A stretch of 64,000 bases of DNA from Lacipirellulaceae bacterium. Its GTDB lineage: Bacteria; Planctomycetota; Planctomycetia; Pirellulales; Lacipirellulaceae. This document shows positions 18,161 to 26,435 of this stretch, in pieces. The position numbers and the translations under genes were made by a program. Location of the stretch: assembly GCA_040218535.1 (NCBI GenBank), contig JAVJRG010000008.1:292320-356319 (forward strand), read 5' to 3'. The notes under the pieces were generated by a model. The model did not search any database. It saw nothing but the letters and a program-made list of their open reading frames with translations, and had not been told where the DNA came from. Numbering within the stretch: position 1 is the stretch's first letter; each line of letters starts with the position of its first letter.

Positions 18161-18205
18161 TAAAAACGAAGCAGGCAGGTGTCACGGGGGACACCTGCCT
18201 GCTTC
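18161..18205 (-). terminator. Rho-independent terminator for the Cys/His-rich gene
   Basis: A perfect 16-bp stem (GAAGCAGGCAGGTGTC at 18168-18183 with 18190-18205) has a 6-nt loop. On the minus strand it is followed by GTTTTTAT. It lies 170 nt past the stop of the minus-strand gene ending at 18374. Confidence 0.75.
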
Positions 18206-18373
18206 CACATTCGGCCCCATGGCTCGAGAAACACCTCACTCCCCAGTAAGCGTTCTCGGCACGAAGCCCTTGGATTGTTGGTTTGGTTTTCTTGATTGGC
18301 TAAACTTTGACGATGGGGCAGTGCCCGCGGGCTGACGCCCGATGTATCGGGACGGCTCTTTTCGATTGGCAGC

Positions 18374-19198
18374 TCAGAACGTGTTTGGATTGTCTTTCGA
18401 AATCTTGTCGAGCTGTTGTTGCTGTTGCTGTCGCCACTCGCTGAAAGACGGTACCAGACTTTGCCCTGTTGTGCCGCGAGGGACTACTGGAACAGGAAGC
18501 TGTAGATTCTCTTGGCGTGGTTGTGGTCTTGGAGGGGCTAGTTGGTCGCCCTCAAGGACGGATCCCGTTCCGATACTGCCAAGCGAAGCGAGTTCGATAG
18601 GCTCGACATTCGGCAGGTAGTGGCGGGACTTATGGGCGGGCACGGAGCAATGTGTTTCAGCGATGAAATCGGGGGCAGCTTGGTGGGCTAGTCCCTTGGT
18701 GCAGCCACCGAGACTGCCCAAGCAGCAGAAGCCCCCTGTGCAGGATCCATCTTTGCAGGAGCCGTGCTTGCGTGCGTGCCAGCGGTGGCAAGGTGGCATG
18801 CAGCAATCGGCGTAGGAGTTCCGCCAGGGGCCGTGATAACAGGCCAACGGCGTGCAGCCGCAGTGGGACTTGTACACGTGGTCTCGCCAGCGGTAGCGGC
18901 ACGCACCGTAAGTGGTGCAGTAGGCCTTTCCACAGGCACTCTTGTAGATGGGGTGGGCAAAACGGCAAGCGGGCGAAGTCGTGTGGCCGTGTTTGCAGGC
19001 ACTGAACAGCCCGTAGCGGGCCGAATCGCAATAGCGAGGTACGAAGAAATCCTGGTTCTGGTTCCAAACACAACCGCCGTCGGCTGTCGGGACGGTTGCC
19101 CCGAAAGTCTGACGAAACAGTCGTGCCTGCGCCTGAGCGGCGAGCAGCGTGAGAATCGTCAACGCCAGAAGGACGCGGGCAAAGTGGCTGAATTTCAT
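18374..19198 (-). CDS. Secreted Cys/His-rich protein of unknown function
   Basis: 274 residues with a signal peptide (FARVLLALTILTLLAAQAQA). Residues about 40-185 contain about twenty Cys in spaced pairs with many His, Tyr and Trp (RYCDSARYGLFSACKHGH, KSACGKAYCTTYGACRYRW, CHRWHARKHGSCKDGSC, GGFCCLGSLGGC). That suggests a disulfide-knotted or metal-binding extracytoplasmic domain. The C-terminal ~80 residues are Pro- and Gln-rich with a polyGln run. No known family was identified. Confidence 0.7.
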   Translation of the reverse strand: MKFSHFARVLLALTILTLLAAQAQARLFRQTFGATVPTADGGCVWNQNQDFFVPRYCDSARYGLFSACKHGHTTSPACRFAHPIYKSACGKAYCTTYGACRYRWRDHVYKSHCGCTPLACYHGPWRNSYADCCMPPCHRWHARKHGSCKDGSCTGGFCCLGSLGGCTKGLAHQAAPDFIAETHCSVPAHKSRHYLPNVEPIELASLGSIGTGSVLEGDQLAPPRPQPRQENLQLPVPVVPRGTTGQSLVPSFSEWRQQQQQQLDKISKDNPNTF

Positions 19199-19445
19199 TC
19201 GATTGAACTCGCTACATTGGGGAGTGGCGTGAAACCCAAAAGGGGCATCACAGGCGGGTAGCGTAGCTGGTACGCTAGGGGTCGGAGGAAGCGACCGCGA
19301 GGTGCTTGCTCCAACCCTGAAAGATTGGTCACGCCGGGGTGTTGAGCAAATGCCACACGCACGGTTTTCCCAGCGGGTTGCCTTTAGCTAGCCGTTACGA
19401 CCGGACGGCATGAAGTCCCCAGGAGTCTAGCGAAGCAATCGAGTG

Positions 19446-20390
19446 ATGAATGTGACGGTGGTGTCGAATATGCTGCTCTTGGGAGCACCAGCGCTTAATG
19501 AGATCGATCCCTTTCGGCTTTGCGCCGCTGGGATGGCCGGGGCGTTCATCCTGATAGGTCTCAGGCAGGTCTGGGAGACCACTCTGCGTGCACCGTTGCT
19601 CTGGAGCTTGCTGGCATGTTTTCTGTTAGCGTATGCTGAAGGGAACCTAACGACTTCAGGCGAGGAAACGCTGCAGCGAATCCCTACATACCGCTATTTC
19701 TACTACGTCTCGATCTTTTGCCCATTGATGGCTGTGCTGGGGGCGAAGCGCCCACAGAATCGCGGCTGGCAATGGATTGTACTATCGCTCTGGGTCACTT
19801 TGACCATCCCAGCTATTCAGTCGCTGCTGGACGATCCAACGGCACGGCTTGTACTTCCGGGAATGTGGAAAGGTTTCTTGTGGCTCTTGATAATGATGGG
19901 GCTTCTAAACTACTTGCCAACTCGCCATTGGCTGGCAGCGTTACCGTTTGCAATCGGGCAGGTATTCCTCTTTTGGGAGTACATATTCCCAGTGCGTCCT
20001 TCTTCCTTGGAGCTTTTGGGTGGTGAGAAACTGATTTCCTGGGGTTACTATCTGATGGCCGGCGCAGTTGGAATCGTGTGGTTGCAAAGCTTGACAAAGC
20101 GATCAGTAAACCTTGAGAAAGGTCAGCACGTCGAGCGACTTGTTCCGCAACTCGGACGCTGGCTGCGCTTCCGCGATGGTTGGGGAGCCTTCTGGACGGC
20201 GCGTTTAATGGCTCGTGTCAACCAAACGGCTGAATTACAGAAGTGGCCGATTCGCTTGTGGCCTTCGGGCTTCAAAGCGGTGGATGAGAGCGCAGACGTG
20301 GAAATCACTGAGGAGCTGGCGGCGTCGGTGGAGAAGACGCTCGACGCACTGTTGTGGCGGTTTGAGCGGGTGGACGAGCGTGACGGCTAA
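19446..20390 (+). CDS. Hypothetical polytopic membrane protein
   Basis: 314 residues from the ATG at 19446 (a GTG one codon earlier is possible). About seven hydrophobic segments span residues 5-215, then a soluble C-terminal region of ~100 residues contains GWGAFWTARLMARVNQTAELQKWPIRLWP and an acidic helix. The stop codon lies at the start of a REP-like palindrome. No family is recognised; it might serve as a membrane scaffold or sensor. Confidence 0.72.
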   Translation: MNVTVVSNMLLLGAPALNEIDPFRLCAAGMAGAFILIGLRQVWETTLRAPLLWSLLACFLLAYAEGNLTTSGEETLQRIPTYRYFYYVSIFCPLMAVLGAKRPQNRGWQWIVLSLWVTLTIPAIQSLLDDPTARLVLPGMWKGFLWLLIMMGLLNYLPTRHWLAALPFAIGQVFLFWEYIFPVRPSSLELLGGEKLISWGYYLMAGAVGIVWLQSLTKRSVNLEKGQHVERLVPQLGRWLRFRDGWGAFWTARLMARVNQTAELQKWPIRLWPSGFKAVDESADVEITEELAASVEKTLDALLWRFERVDERDG

Positions 20391-20419
20391 GCGGCGAGCC
20401 GCGGCTTGCCGCTTAGCCG
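20384..20419. repeat. REP-like palindrome overlapping a stop codon
   Basis: CGGCTAAGCGGCGAGCC (20384-20400) is inverted at 20403-20419 with one mismatch. It includes the TAA of the membrane protein gene and sits between convergent genes. Related CGGCTAAGCCGC arms occur at 41.6 kb. Confidence 0.7.
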
Positions 20420-20437
20420 CTGCGTCATTGACTAATT

Positions 20438-22174
20438 TTACGCAGCCTTTGGAAAGTTCAGTGGGAAGAGCCCGAAGATCTCGTCGCGTGACAAACCGTG
20501 CCGCCCTGCACGGCTTGGTGTTGAATCGTGCTCGTCGTTCAAAACTTGGGCGCTGAAGACTTGGGCGAACAGCTCCCGCTTTTCCTCAAGCACGGCATCA
20601 ATGCGTTCTTCGATGGTGCCGGTCGCTAGGAACCTTGTTACCGTGACTGGGCCTGCGGCGCCAATGCGGTGGGCTCGGTTGATCGCTTGATCTTCCACGG
20701 CAGGGTTCCACCAACGGTCAAAGAGAAAAACATACTGCGAGAATTGCAGATTCAGGCCGACGCTGCCAGCGCCGTAGCTCATCAGCAGAACGCTACAGTC
20801 GGCATCATCGCGAAAGCGTTCGATAACCGCGTCACGCTTCTGGCTGGGAACCTTTCCGTGATATTCCAGTGGGCCAAACCGTTGAAGTTTCTCGGAGAGT
20901 TTCTCGATCGTCTTCACCCATTGGCTAAAGACGATCGCCTTGCGTCCGCTGGCGGCGCACTCTTCGAGATCGGCTTCGAGGCGATCAAGTTTTGTGCTAG
21001 CGCCGGATACAGGATCGAAGTTGCAGATTTGTTTGAGACGCAGGACCAACTCGAACACGTGCTGAATGGTGAGTTGGGCACCTAGGTCGTTGAGCCCTAC
21101 GATGCCGTCCTCCTCGGCGGCTCGATAGGCTTCGTATTGCTCGGGTGACAAGGCGACTTTGGCATCGCGAACCAACTTGGGCGGAAGCTCTGTAAGAACT
21201 TGGTCCTTCGTGCGGCGGATAATGTGATCGCTCACGGCCGAGCGGACGGCATTGGTTTTCATCTGCGGACGTAGTCTGTCGGGCGAGACGAACTCGAAGA
21301 TACCAACAAGGTCCTCGACGCTATTCTCGATGGGAGTTCCCGTGAGCGCCCAACTGCGTTTTCTGGGGATCGAACAGATGGCGTTATTCGTTGCCCCGTT
21401 GCGATTTTTGATGCGTTGCGACTCGTCGATGACCATCACATCGTAAGGCGCAGTCGTTGCGACAGATTCGGTAATGATCTGTCGATCACGGACGACAAGT
21501 TCGTAGTTCGCAAGAATCACTCCCGAAGAGACATTCTTCCACAGCCAGTGCCGTTGGTCAGTCTTGCCTTCGATCACCGTGACCGGCATCTCCGGGGCCC
21601 ATTGGGCGAATTCGCGTCGCCAGTTGGTTACAAGCGGCTTAGGGCAAACGAGCAGCGTGCGTTGCATCAGTCCTTGGTGGGCGAGCAGTCGCAAGGCCAC
21701 GACCGCCTGCATGGTTTTGCCAAGCCCCATCTCGTCGGCGAGGACCGCTTCGTGTCGCGGATACAGGTAAGCGATGCCGTCCAACTGGTAGGGAAACGGA
21801 GTGAAAGGAAACTCAAGCGAACGCGCCTCAAGAAGATTCTCCAACGGCGGTTGGAGCAGATAGCTGAGACGGTCCGACCATTTGACAACGTCACGCGGTG
21901 GGCGAATGTGTACAGGCTTTCTAGCTTTCTCTTGTTGTTCTCGACTATGTGGTCTCCGCGCTCGTTTTGCTGGAGCCATCGCTTCTTCCGCATCTTGCAC
22001 GGCGAGTTGTCGAGCCATGTCAACACCGTCGGCGAACAGTTGGCCTTTTAACTTCACTCCCAGCGGTTCGATAGGGAGTGCAACGCACTCGATGGGCTGA
22101 AAATCCAGCGTAGTGGAAGTCGTTTTTACTTCTTTGAAGCGCAGCTCGTATTGGAAAGGGACAAGTGTGTGCAC
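20438..22174 (-). CDS. SNF2-family DNA/RNA helicase-like ATPase
   Basis: 578 residues. Helicase motifs run in order: motif I DEMGLGKT (147-154), Ia LVCPKPLVTNW, motif II DESQ (250-253) in place of DEAH/DEGH, motif III ALTGTPIENSVEDL, IV-V region IVFSQWVKTIEKL and LLMSYGAGSVGLNLQ, and motif VI QAINRAHRIG. SNF2 proteins translocate on double-stranded DNA and remodel bound proteins. The N-terminal ~120 residues are specific to this protein. The gene lies 6 nt after the 205-aa protein gene, so the two probably work together. Confidence 0.9.
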   Translation of the reverse strand: MHTLVPFQYELRFKEVKTTSTTLDFQPIECVALPIEPLGVKLKGQLFADGVDMARQLAVQDAEEAMAPAKRARRPHSREQQEKARKPVHIRPPRDVVKWSDRLSYLLQPPLENLLEARSLEFPFTPFPYQLDGIAYLYPRHEAVLADEMGLGKTMQAVVALRLLAHQGLMQRTLLVCPKPLVTNWRREFAQWAPEMPVTVIEGKTDQRHWLWKNVSSGVILANYELVVRDRQIITESVATTAPYDVMVIDESQRIKNRNGATNNAICSIPRKRSWALTGTPIENSVEDLVGIFEFVSPDRLRPQMKTNAVRSAVSDHIIRRTKDQVLTELPPKLVRDAKVALSPEQYEAYRAAEEDGIVGLNDLGAQLTIQHVFELVLRLKQICNFDPVSGASTKLDRLEADLEECAASGRKAIVFSQWVKTIEKLSEKLQRFGPLEYHGKVPSQKRDAVIERFRDDADCSVLLMSYGAGSVGLNLQFSQYVFLFDRWWNPAVEDQAINRAHRIGAAGPVTVTRFLATGTIEERIDAVLEEKRELFAQVFSAQVLNDEHDSTPSRAGRHGLSRDEIFGLFPLNFPKAA

Positions 22175-22180
22175 GATTGG

Positions 22181-22798
22181 TTAGGCAGCCGCCTGATTTC
22201 GATGTGTTTCGTTGTCGTCGACTTCTTCCTCAGCAGCTTGTTGGGCCTCGGCAAGGGCCGCCTCAATGCGTGAGAAGGGTTCGTTTAGCTCGACGTAACT
22301 TGAAAGACGATCGAGCAGTTCTCGAATGTTAGGCTCTAACTGAGTTTCCTCTGGAAATTGAACCTGACAATTGCCCCAAGTGTTGATGCTTGTAAGACTT
22401 GGTTGACGGCTAAGCGACAAGTCGCCTGTTTTCTCAATAAAGCGGTCCGCGTCGCTTGCGGCTTCGCCGTCAATCGGACTCACGACTCCCACTGGTAGGT
22501 CACAAAGCAGCGAGAGCCCCAGCATTTCGTTTTGGTTGGTAACCACCAATTCTGGACGTAGCTGGGCCTGCGAAATCAAAGGGTGTCCAAGAAGTTCGCA
22601 TAGCAAATAGGGTCGCAAAGTTTTGCCGTAGAGGATTTCCTGAGCGCGGGTCGGCTTGACCGGGGTGGTACAGCGAAACTCCAGCGGACGACCCTGCAAT
22701 GACAGCACCAAGTAGCCGCCGAAGAGTCCGTGCTGCGGACTCTCAACTGCTGTTAGGAAGCCGATAGCTGGCAAGGGTTTACCGTCGACGGTGGTCAT
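22181..22798 (-). CDS. Hypothetical partner protein of the SNF2 helicase
   Basis: 205 residues, soluble. It starts MTTVDGKPLPAIGFLTAVESPQHGLFGGYLVLSLQGRPLEFRCTTPVKPT, a strand-rich opening, then alternates helices and strands to an acidic Glu/Ala-rich tail. The stop lies 6 nt before the SNF2 start, so expression is coupled. No domain is recognised. It may provide substrate targeting for the helicase, which is inference from position only. Confidence 0.7.
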   Translation of the reverse strand: MTTVDGKPLPAIGFLTAVESPQHGLFGGYLVLSLQGRPLEFRCTTPVKPTRAQEILYGKTLRPYLLCELLGHPLISQAQLRPELVVTNQNEMLGLSLLCDLPVGVVSPIDGEAASDADRFIEKTGDLSLSRQPSLTSINTWGNCQVQFPEETQLEPNIRELLDRLSSYVELNEPFSRIEAALAEAQQAAEEEVDDNETHRNQAAA

Positions 22799-23164
22799 GA
22801 TTTTCAGTGGTGTCGATCAGAGAGGAGACGCTCAGAGCGAGCCCGGAGAACCGGCAGAATGAGTACCAGTTGGCCAAGTCGTCCCAGGTGTCATCGGGAG
22901 GCGGCTCAGGTGGACTTTAGTTCGGCAGAATCTTCCCAAATGGTTGCCCAAAGCTAGAAAAATCTTCAAGTTTGATTAAACTAACGAAATCGAAGGCATG
23001 AAAACGCTTGCTCTGAACATGCGGCGTTTGGACAGCTTTGCTAGCAGTCTTCGCGACCCAGCCAGAATCCATTCGCATTCAACCTATTCACATTCGCGGC
23101 GAAGCACTCTCCACATTGATGAGAACTTGCCTCGCGATGCATAGAGGAAGGAAAAGTAACCTCA
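22799..23164. other. Divergent intergenic region
   Basis: 366 nt between divergent genes. An AT-richer stretch at about 22965-22990 could hold a promoter. AGAGGAAGG lies roughly 15 nt before the ATG at 23165. A 39-codon frame from about 22998 has no supporting ribosome site and is not called. Confidence 0.35.
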
Positions 23165-23620
23165 ATGTCTCAGGCCCAGCCCGCAATTTTCTCCCAAGTT
23201 GATGTCACCGCAACGGGTCTTCCTGCCCACCATGATGTGGAGGACCTTGATCAAACGGACCTCTTGCGAGAAGTGTTGGCTGCCCAGGATCGGACGAACG
23301 AGATCCTTGAGGAATTGGTTTCCGTGATGTCTACGCAACAGCGTCAGCGGAACCAAGAGTTGCACAATTGGAAGAAAGCGAACCCAGAGCTTTCACGCTC
23401 TTGTCACGAAGCAGCCGAAAGCCTCGGCAAGGTGCAGCGCGATTATCTGGAGACACTCACCGACGAGGTCAACTATTCTGCGGAAGAGATGATCGACGGT
23501 GAATTCTTCCTTAACGAATTCGTGGATCGCTTCGGCCCACGATTGGCACATCTGAATGGCGTCATCCAAGTGCTCGCCCAACTCGGTACCGAGGGAAAGA
23601 CCCTCAACGGGCAGTCATAG
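23165..23620 (+). CDS. Hypothetical soluble helical protein
   Basis: 151 residues, largely helical and charged: DLLREVLAAQDRTNEILEELVSVMSTQQRQRNQELHNWKKANPEL, then a second helical block EEMIDGEFFLNEFVDRFGPRLAHLNGVIQVLAQL. No signal or membrane segment. It may form a coiled-coil oligomer. The N-terminal ~30 residues are likely disordered. Function unknown. Confidence 0.7.
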   Translation: MSQAQPAIFSQVDVTATGLPAHHDVEDLDQTDLLREVLAAQDRTNEILEELVSVMSTQQRQRNQELHNWKKANPELSRSCHEAAESLGKVQRDYLETLTDEVNYSAEEMIDGEFFLNEFVDRFGPRLAHLNGVIQVLAQLGTEGKTLNGQS

Positions 23621-23628
23621 TCTGTCTG

Positions 23629-23689
23629 TACCACCACGTTCCACGTGGTAGAGCCTTCTCCAAGACTAACCACGCGGAGTGTGGTGTTA
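23629..23689. repeat. Palindromic intergenic repeat
   Basis: TACCACCACGTTCCACGTGG... (23629-23650) is an imperfect inverted copy of 23668-23689. Each arm is itself partly palindromic (CCACGTGG, CCACGCGGAGTGTGG). It has no T-run and looks REP-like. Confidence 0.65.
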
Positions 23690-23777
23690 CTGTGGTGCGT
23701 TGTTTCTCGTCACCGCTTGCGGTAATCTACTAGCTTAGTAATTATCCGCCTTTCCCGAGTGATCCACCCCTTCGCCC

Positions 23778-24893
23778 ATGACCTCTCTTGCCTCCGACGC
23801 GGCAATTGCCGCGGCGCGTGAGCAGCTTGATGCTCACACTGTCGAAACTGTTGCCTGGCACTTTCACGAGTCCACCGGATGCCCTTTCTGGCTTGAAAAG
23901 AAGAGTGAGCTAAACTTCGATCCGCTTACGGAGGTGAAATGCTACGACGACCTCAAAAAGTTCCCCACTTTTGAGGACGAATGGCTACGTGGCGGGCCGG
24001 TTCGTCGTTGGGTGCCGAAAGGTCTAGCCGACAAGCCGGTTTATGTATTCGAAACAGGTGGCACGACGGGCGTTCCCAAAAGTCGTATTGCGGTCGACGA
24101 TTTTCGAACGGACTATTCGCTCTTCAGCGACACGCTACCGAATGAGTATTTCCCCAAGGGGGCGAACTGGTTGATGCTCGGTCCCAGCGGGCCGCGCCGA
24201 CTGCGTTTGGCGGTCGAACATTTAGCGCAGCATCGCGAAGGAATCTGCTTCTGCATTGATCTCGATCCCCGTTGGGTGGTGAAGCTCATCAAGAAGGGGT
24301 GGATGGATCATCTGGAAGAATACAAAAAGCACTGCATCGATCAGGCGATCACCGTTCTTACTGCCGGCCACGACGTGAAGTGCATGTTTGGCACGCCGAA
24401 GCTAATCGAGTCGCTCTGTCTGGAACTAGAAGAACGTGGCACCAGCCTCGCGGAGCAAGGCATCACGGGGATCTTCTCAGGCGGCACGGAGTTCACACCG
24501 CAGTGGACGAAGTTCTGTGTTGAAGAACTCTTCGGCGGCCCGCCTGAGGAGAGCGGCATCTATATGACGCCCACCTACGGCAACACGCTGATGGGCTTGG
24601 CGTGCAGCGAGCCGGTCACAGCGGAGAACAAATACAAGATCACCTACCACGCCCCGCAGCCTCGAGCTGTTTTGGAAGTGGTCGACTTTGACAACACGGA
24701 CGAACTGGTCGGTTACGGTGAAACGGGCCGTTCGAAACTGACGACACTCACGAAAGAGTTCTTCGTCCCTGGATTTCTGGAACGCGATGAAGGGGAGCGT
24801 GAGAAGCCTTACGAGAAGTACCCATGGGATGGGATCAGCGGAGTTCGGCCGTTCAGCCGGTTGGCCGGCGGGACAACTGTTGGGGTCTACTAA
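23778..24893 (+). CDS. AMP-forming ligase, phenylacetate-CoA ligase/LuxE-like
   Basis: 371 residues. The adenylate-forming P-loop is TGGTTGVPK (93-101). A middle region has IFSGGTEFTPQWTKF and the motif PTYGNTLMG typical of the PaaK/LuxE branch. The length matches LuxE acyl-protein synthetases (~370) rather than full acyl-CoA ligases (~430 or more), since the C-terminal lid is very short. It would activate a carboxylic acid as acyl-AMP. Because an acyl-reductase-type dehydrogenase lies 21 nt downstream, transfer to an enzyme thiol and reduction to an aldehyde is the likely next step. Substrate unknown. Confidence 0.78.
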   Translation: MTSLASDAAIAAAREQLDAHTVETVAWHFHESTGCPFWLEKKSELNFDPLTEVKCYDDLKKFPTFEDEWLRGGPVRRWVPKGLADKPVYVFETGGTTGVPKSRIAVDDFRTDYSLFSDTLPNEYFPKGANWLMLGPSGPRRLRLAVEHLAQHREGICFCIDLDPRWVVKLIKKGWMDHLEEYKKHCIDQAITVLTAGHDVKCMFGTPKLIESLCLELEERGTSLAEQGITGIFSGGTEFTPQWTKFCVEELFGGPPEESGIYMTPTYGNTLMGLACSEPVTAENKYKITYHAPQPRAVLEVVDFDNTDELVGYGETGRSKLTTLTKEFFVPGFLERDEGEREKPYEKYPWDGISGVRPFSRLAGGTTVGVY

Positions 24894-24914
24894 TAACTCA
24901 ATCATCATTCAATC

Positions 24915-26333
24915 ATGATCGAACTACCAGCTATTCGTTGGGGCGAGCCCTACGAGTCTCTTGAAATTGACGAAGTGAATCACTTTTACACCGGCGAGCC
25001 GGTGGCGAAGGTGCATACCGTGGGGAGCGGGATCATTCGTCGCGATGCGAAGAAGGCGAAGAATGCGCGGCGTGCGTTGCAGGAAATGATGCCGGCGGAG
25101 TTGATTGCCAAATGCAAGAAGGCGGGCGAGCTGTTTGAAAGCGGCACGCTCACCGTTGGCGATTCGACTCAATCGCCGGCAGACTTTATCGCCCAACAAT
25201 CGGCCACGACGGGGATGCCGATTTCGATGTGCGAGGCGAACGTTACGAAGAATGCCTTCGTATTGAAGAATCTTGAACAGATTCTCGACTGCCTGACGCG
25301 GGGACTCGATTTGAACATTCTCGCCCGCGGCTATGGCGAAGAGGGGCGCGGCGTGACGGTCAGTTATCAGGCCCAGTGCGATGCGTTGGGCGCGGTGTTG
25401 CCTTCGAACTCGCCCGGCGTGCATACGCTGTGGCTACCGGTGATTGCGTTGCAGATGGGGCTCGTGCTCAAGCCAGGTAGCAGCGAGCCGTGGACGCCCT
25501 ATCGCGTGTTTTCCGCGATGGTCGAAGCGGGCATACCAAAGGAAGCGTTCTGTTTGTACCCGGGTGCCGGGGCGGATATTGGCGGGGCGATTCTTGCCAG
25601 TTGTCGTCGTTCAATGATCTTTGGCGGACCGCAGACGGTCGAGCAATACTCAGGCAATCCTAAGGTGCAGGTTCATGGCCCTGGCTTTAGCAAAGTAATC
25701 TTTGGCGACGATTGTGTGGACGATTGGGAGCGCCACATCGACCTGCTCGCCGACAGCGTTTATCGCAACGGCGGGCGGAGCTGTATCAACACGTCGAGCA
25801 TCTATGCTTCCCGCCACACGAAAGAAATCGCTCAGGCCCTTGCGGAGAAGCTCGGTCCCATCGAAGTGCTACCGCCGGACGATCCGAATTCGGGACTAGC
25901 GGCGTTCACGATTGAAGGCTCCGCTAAAGCGATTTGGGGTGCGCTAGAAAACGACATTGAAGATTCTCAAGTCACTGAAATGACGGCCAAGTATGGTGAG
26001 CGGCTGGTTGAGAAGCCCCCCGTTGCTTACTTGCGTCCGGTGGTGCTACATCACGCTTCGCACGATTCTACTTCGCGCAATAAGGAGTACATGTTCCCGA
26101 TGGTCAACGTCGTCGAGTGCCCTCAAGCGAAGATGCTCGACGCGATGGAGTATTCGCTCGTTTGCACGGCAATCACCGAGGATGAAGATTTCCGACGCGA
26201 TCTGATGGCCAGCACGGAGATTGATCGTCTGAATTTAGGGCCTATTCCGACACCAAAACTTGATTGGCTGCAGCCGCATGAGGGGAATCTGATAGAGTTT
26301 CTGTATAATAATCGAGCGCTGCAGATTGCTTAA
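24915..26333 (+). CDS. Aldehyde dehydrogenase-superfamily protein (acyl reductase-like)
   Basis: 472 residues with the ALDH fold. The catalytic Cys290 lies in NGGRSCINTSS, and a cofactor-region motif reads PSNSPGVHTLWLPVIALQMGLVLKPGS. Around residue 215 is PGAGADIGGAI. The N-terminal ~90 residues are an extra region not usual in classical ALDHs. Size and arrangement suit a LuxC-like reductase that takes acyl groups from the ligase encoded just upstream. The direction (acid to aldehyde or reverse) cannot be fixed from sequence. Confidence 0.8.
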   Translation: MIELPAIRWGEPYESLEIDEVNHFYTGEPVAKVHTVGSGIIRRDAKKAKNARRALQEMMPAELIAKCKKAGELFESGTLTVGDSTQSPADFIAQQSATTGMPISMCEANVTKNAFVLKNLEQILDCLTRGLDLNILARGYGEEGRGVTVSYQAQCDALGAVLPSNSPGVHTLWLPVIALQMGLVLKPGSSEPWTPYRVFSAMVEAGIPKEAFCLYPGAGADIGGAILASCRRSMIFGGPQTVEQYSGNPKVQVHGPGFSKVIFGDDCVDDWERHIDLLADSVYRNGGRSCINTSSIYASRHTKEIAQALAEKLGPIEVLPPDDPNSGLAAFTIEGSAKAIWGALENDIEDSQVTEMTAKYGERLVEKPPVAYLRPVVLHHASHDSTSRNKEYMFPMVNVVECPQAKMLDAMEYSLVCTAITEDEDFRRDLMASTEIDRLNLGPIPTPKLDWLQPHEGNLIEFLYNNRALQIA

Positions 26334-26351
26334 GATTCTTAGTCCACAGAC

Positions 26352-26433
26352 GTTCGTAGTTCCGCCTTTAGGCGGCTTTTGAGTCAACGATCAATACAAA
26401 CCATAGCGTCGCCTAAAGGCGGAGCTACGAACT
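26352..26433. repeat. Palindromic intergenic repeat before the alcohol dehydrogenase gene
   Basis: GTTCGTAGTTCCGCCTTTAG... (26352-26376) is inverted at 26409-26433 with 2 mismatches in 25, around a 32-nt spacer. The right arm ends 2 nt before the ATG at 26436, so it may affect ribosome access. Confidence 0.8.
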
Positions 26434-26435
26434 TG

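Noticed and set aside
20438-22798. Defence island around the SNF2 gene
   Set aside because: No nuclease, methylase, phage or toxin-antitoxin gene is adjacent, so a defence role is not supported.
22998-23120. 39-codon frame starting MKTLALNMRRLDS
   Set aside because: No ribosome site, no protein-like composition, and it overlaps the likely promoter of the next gene.
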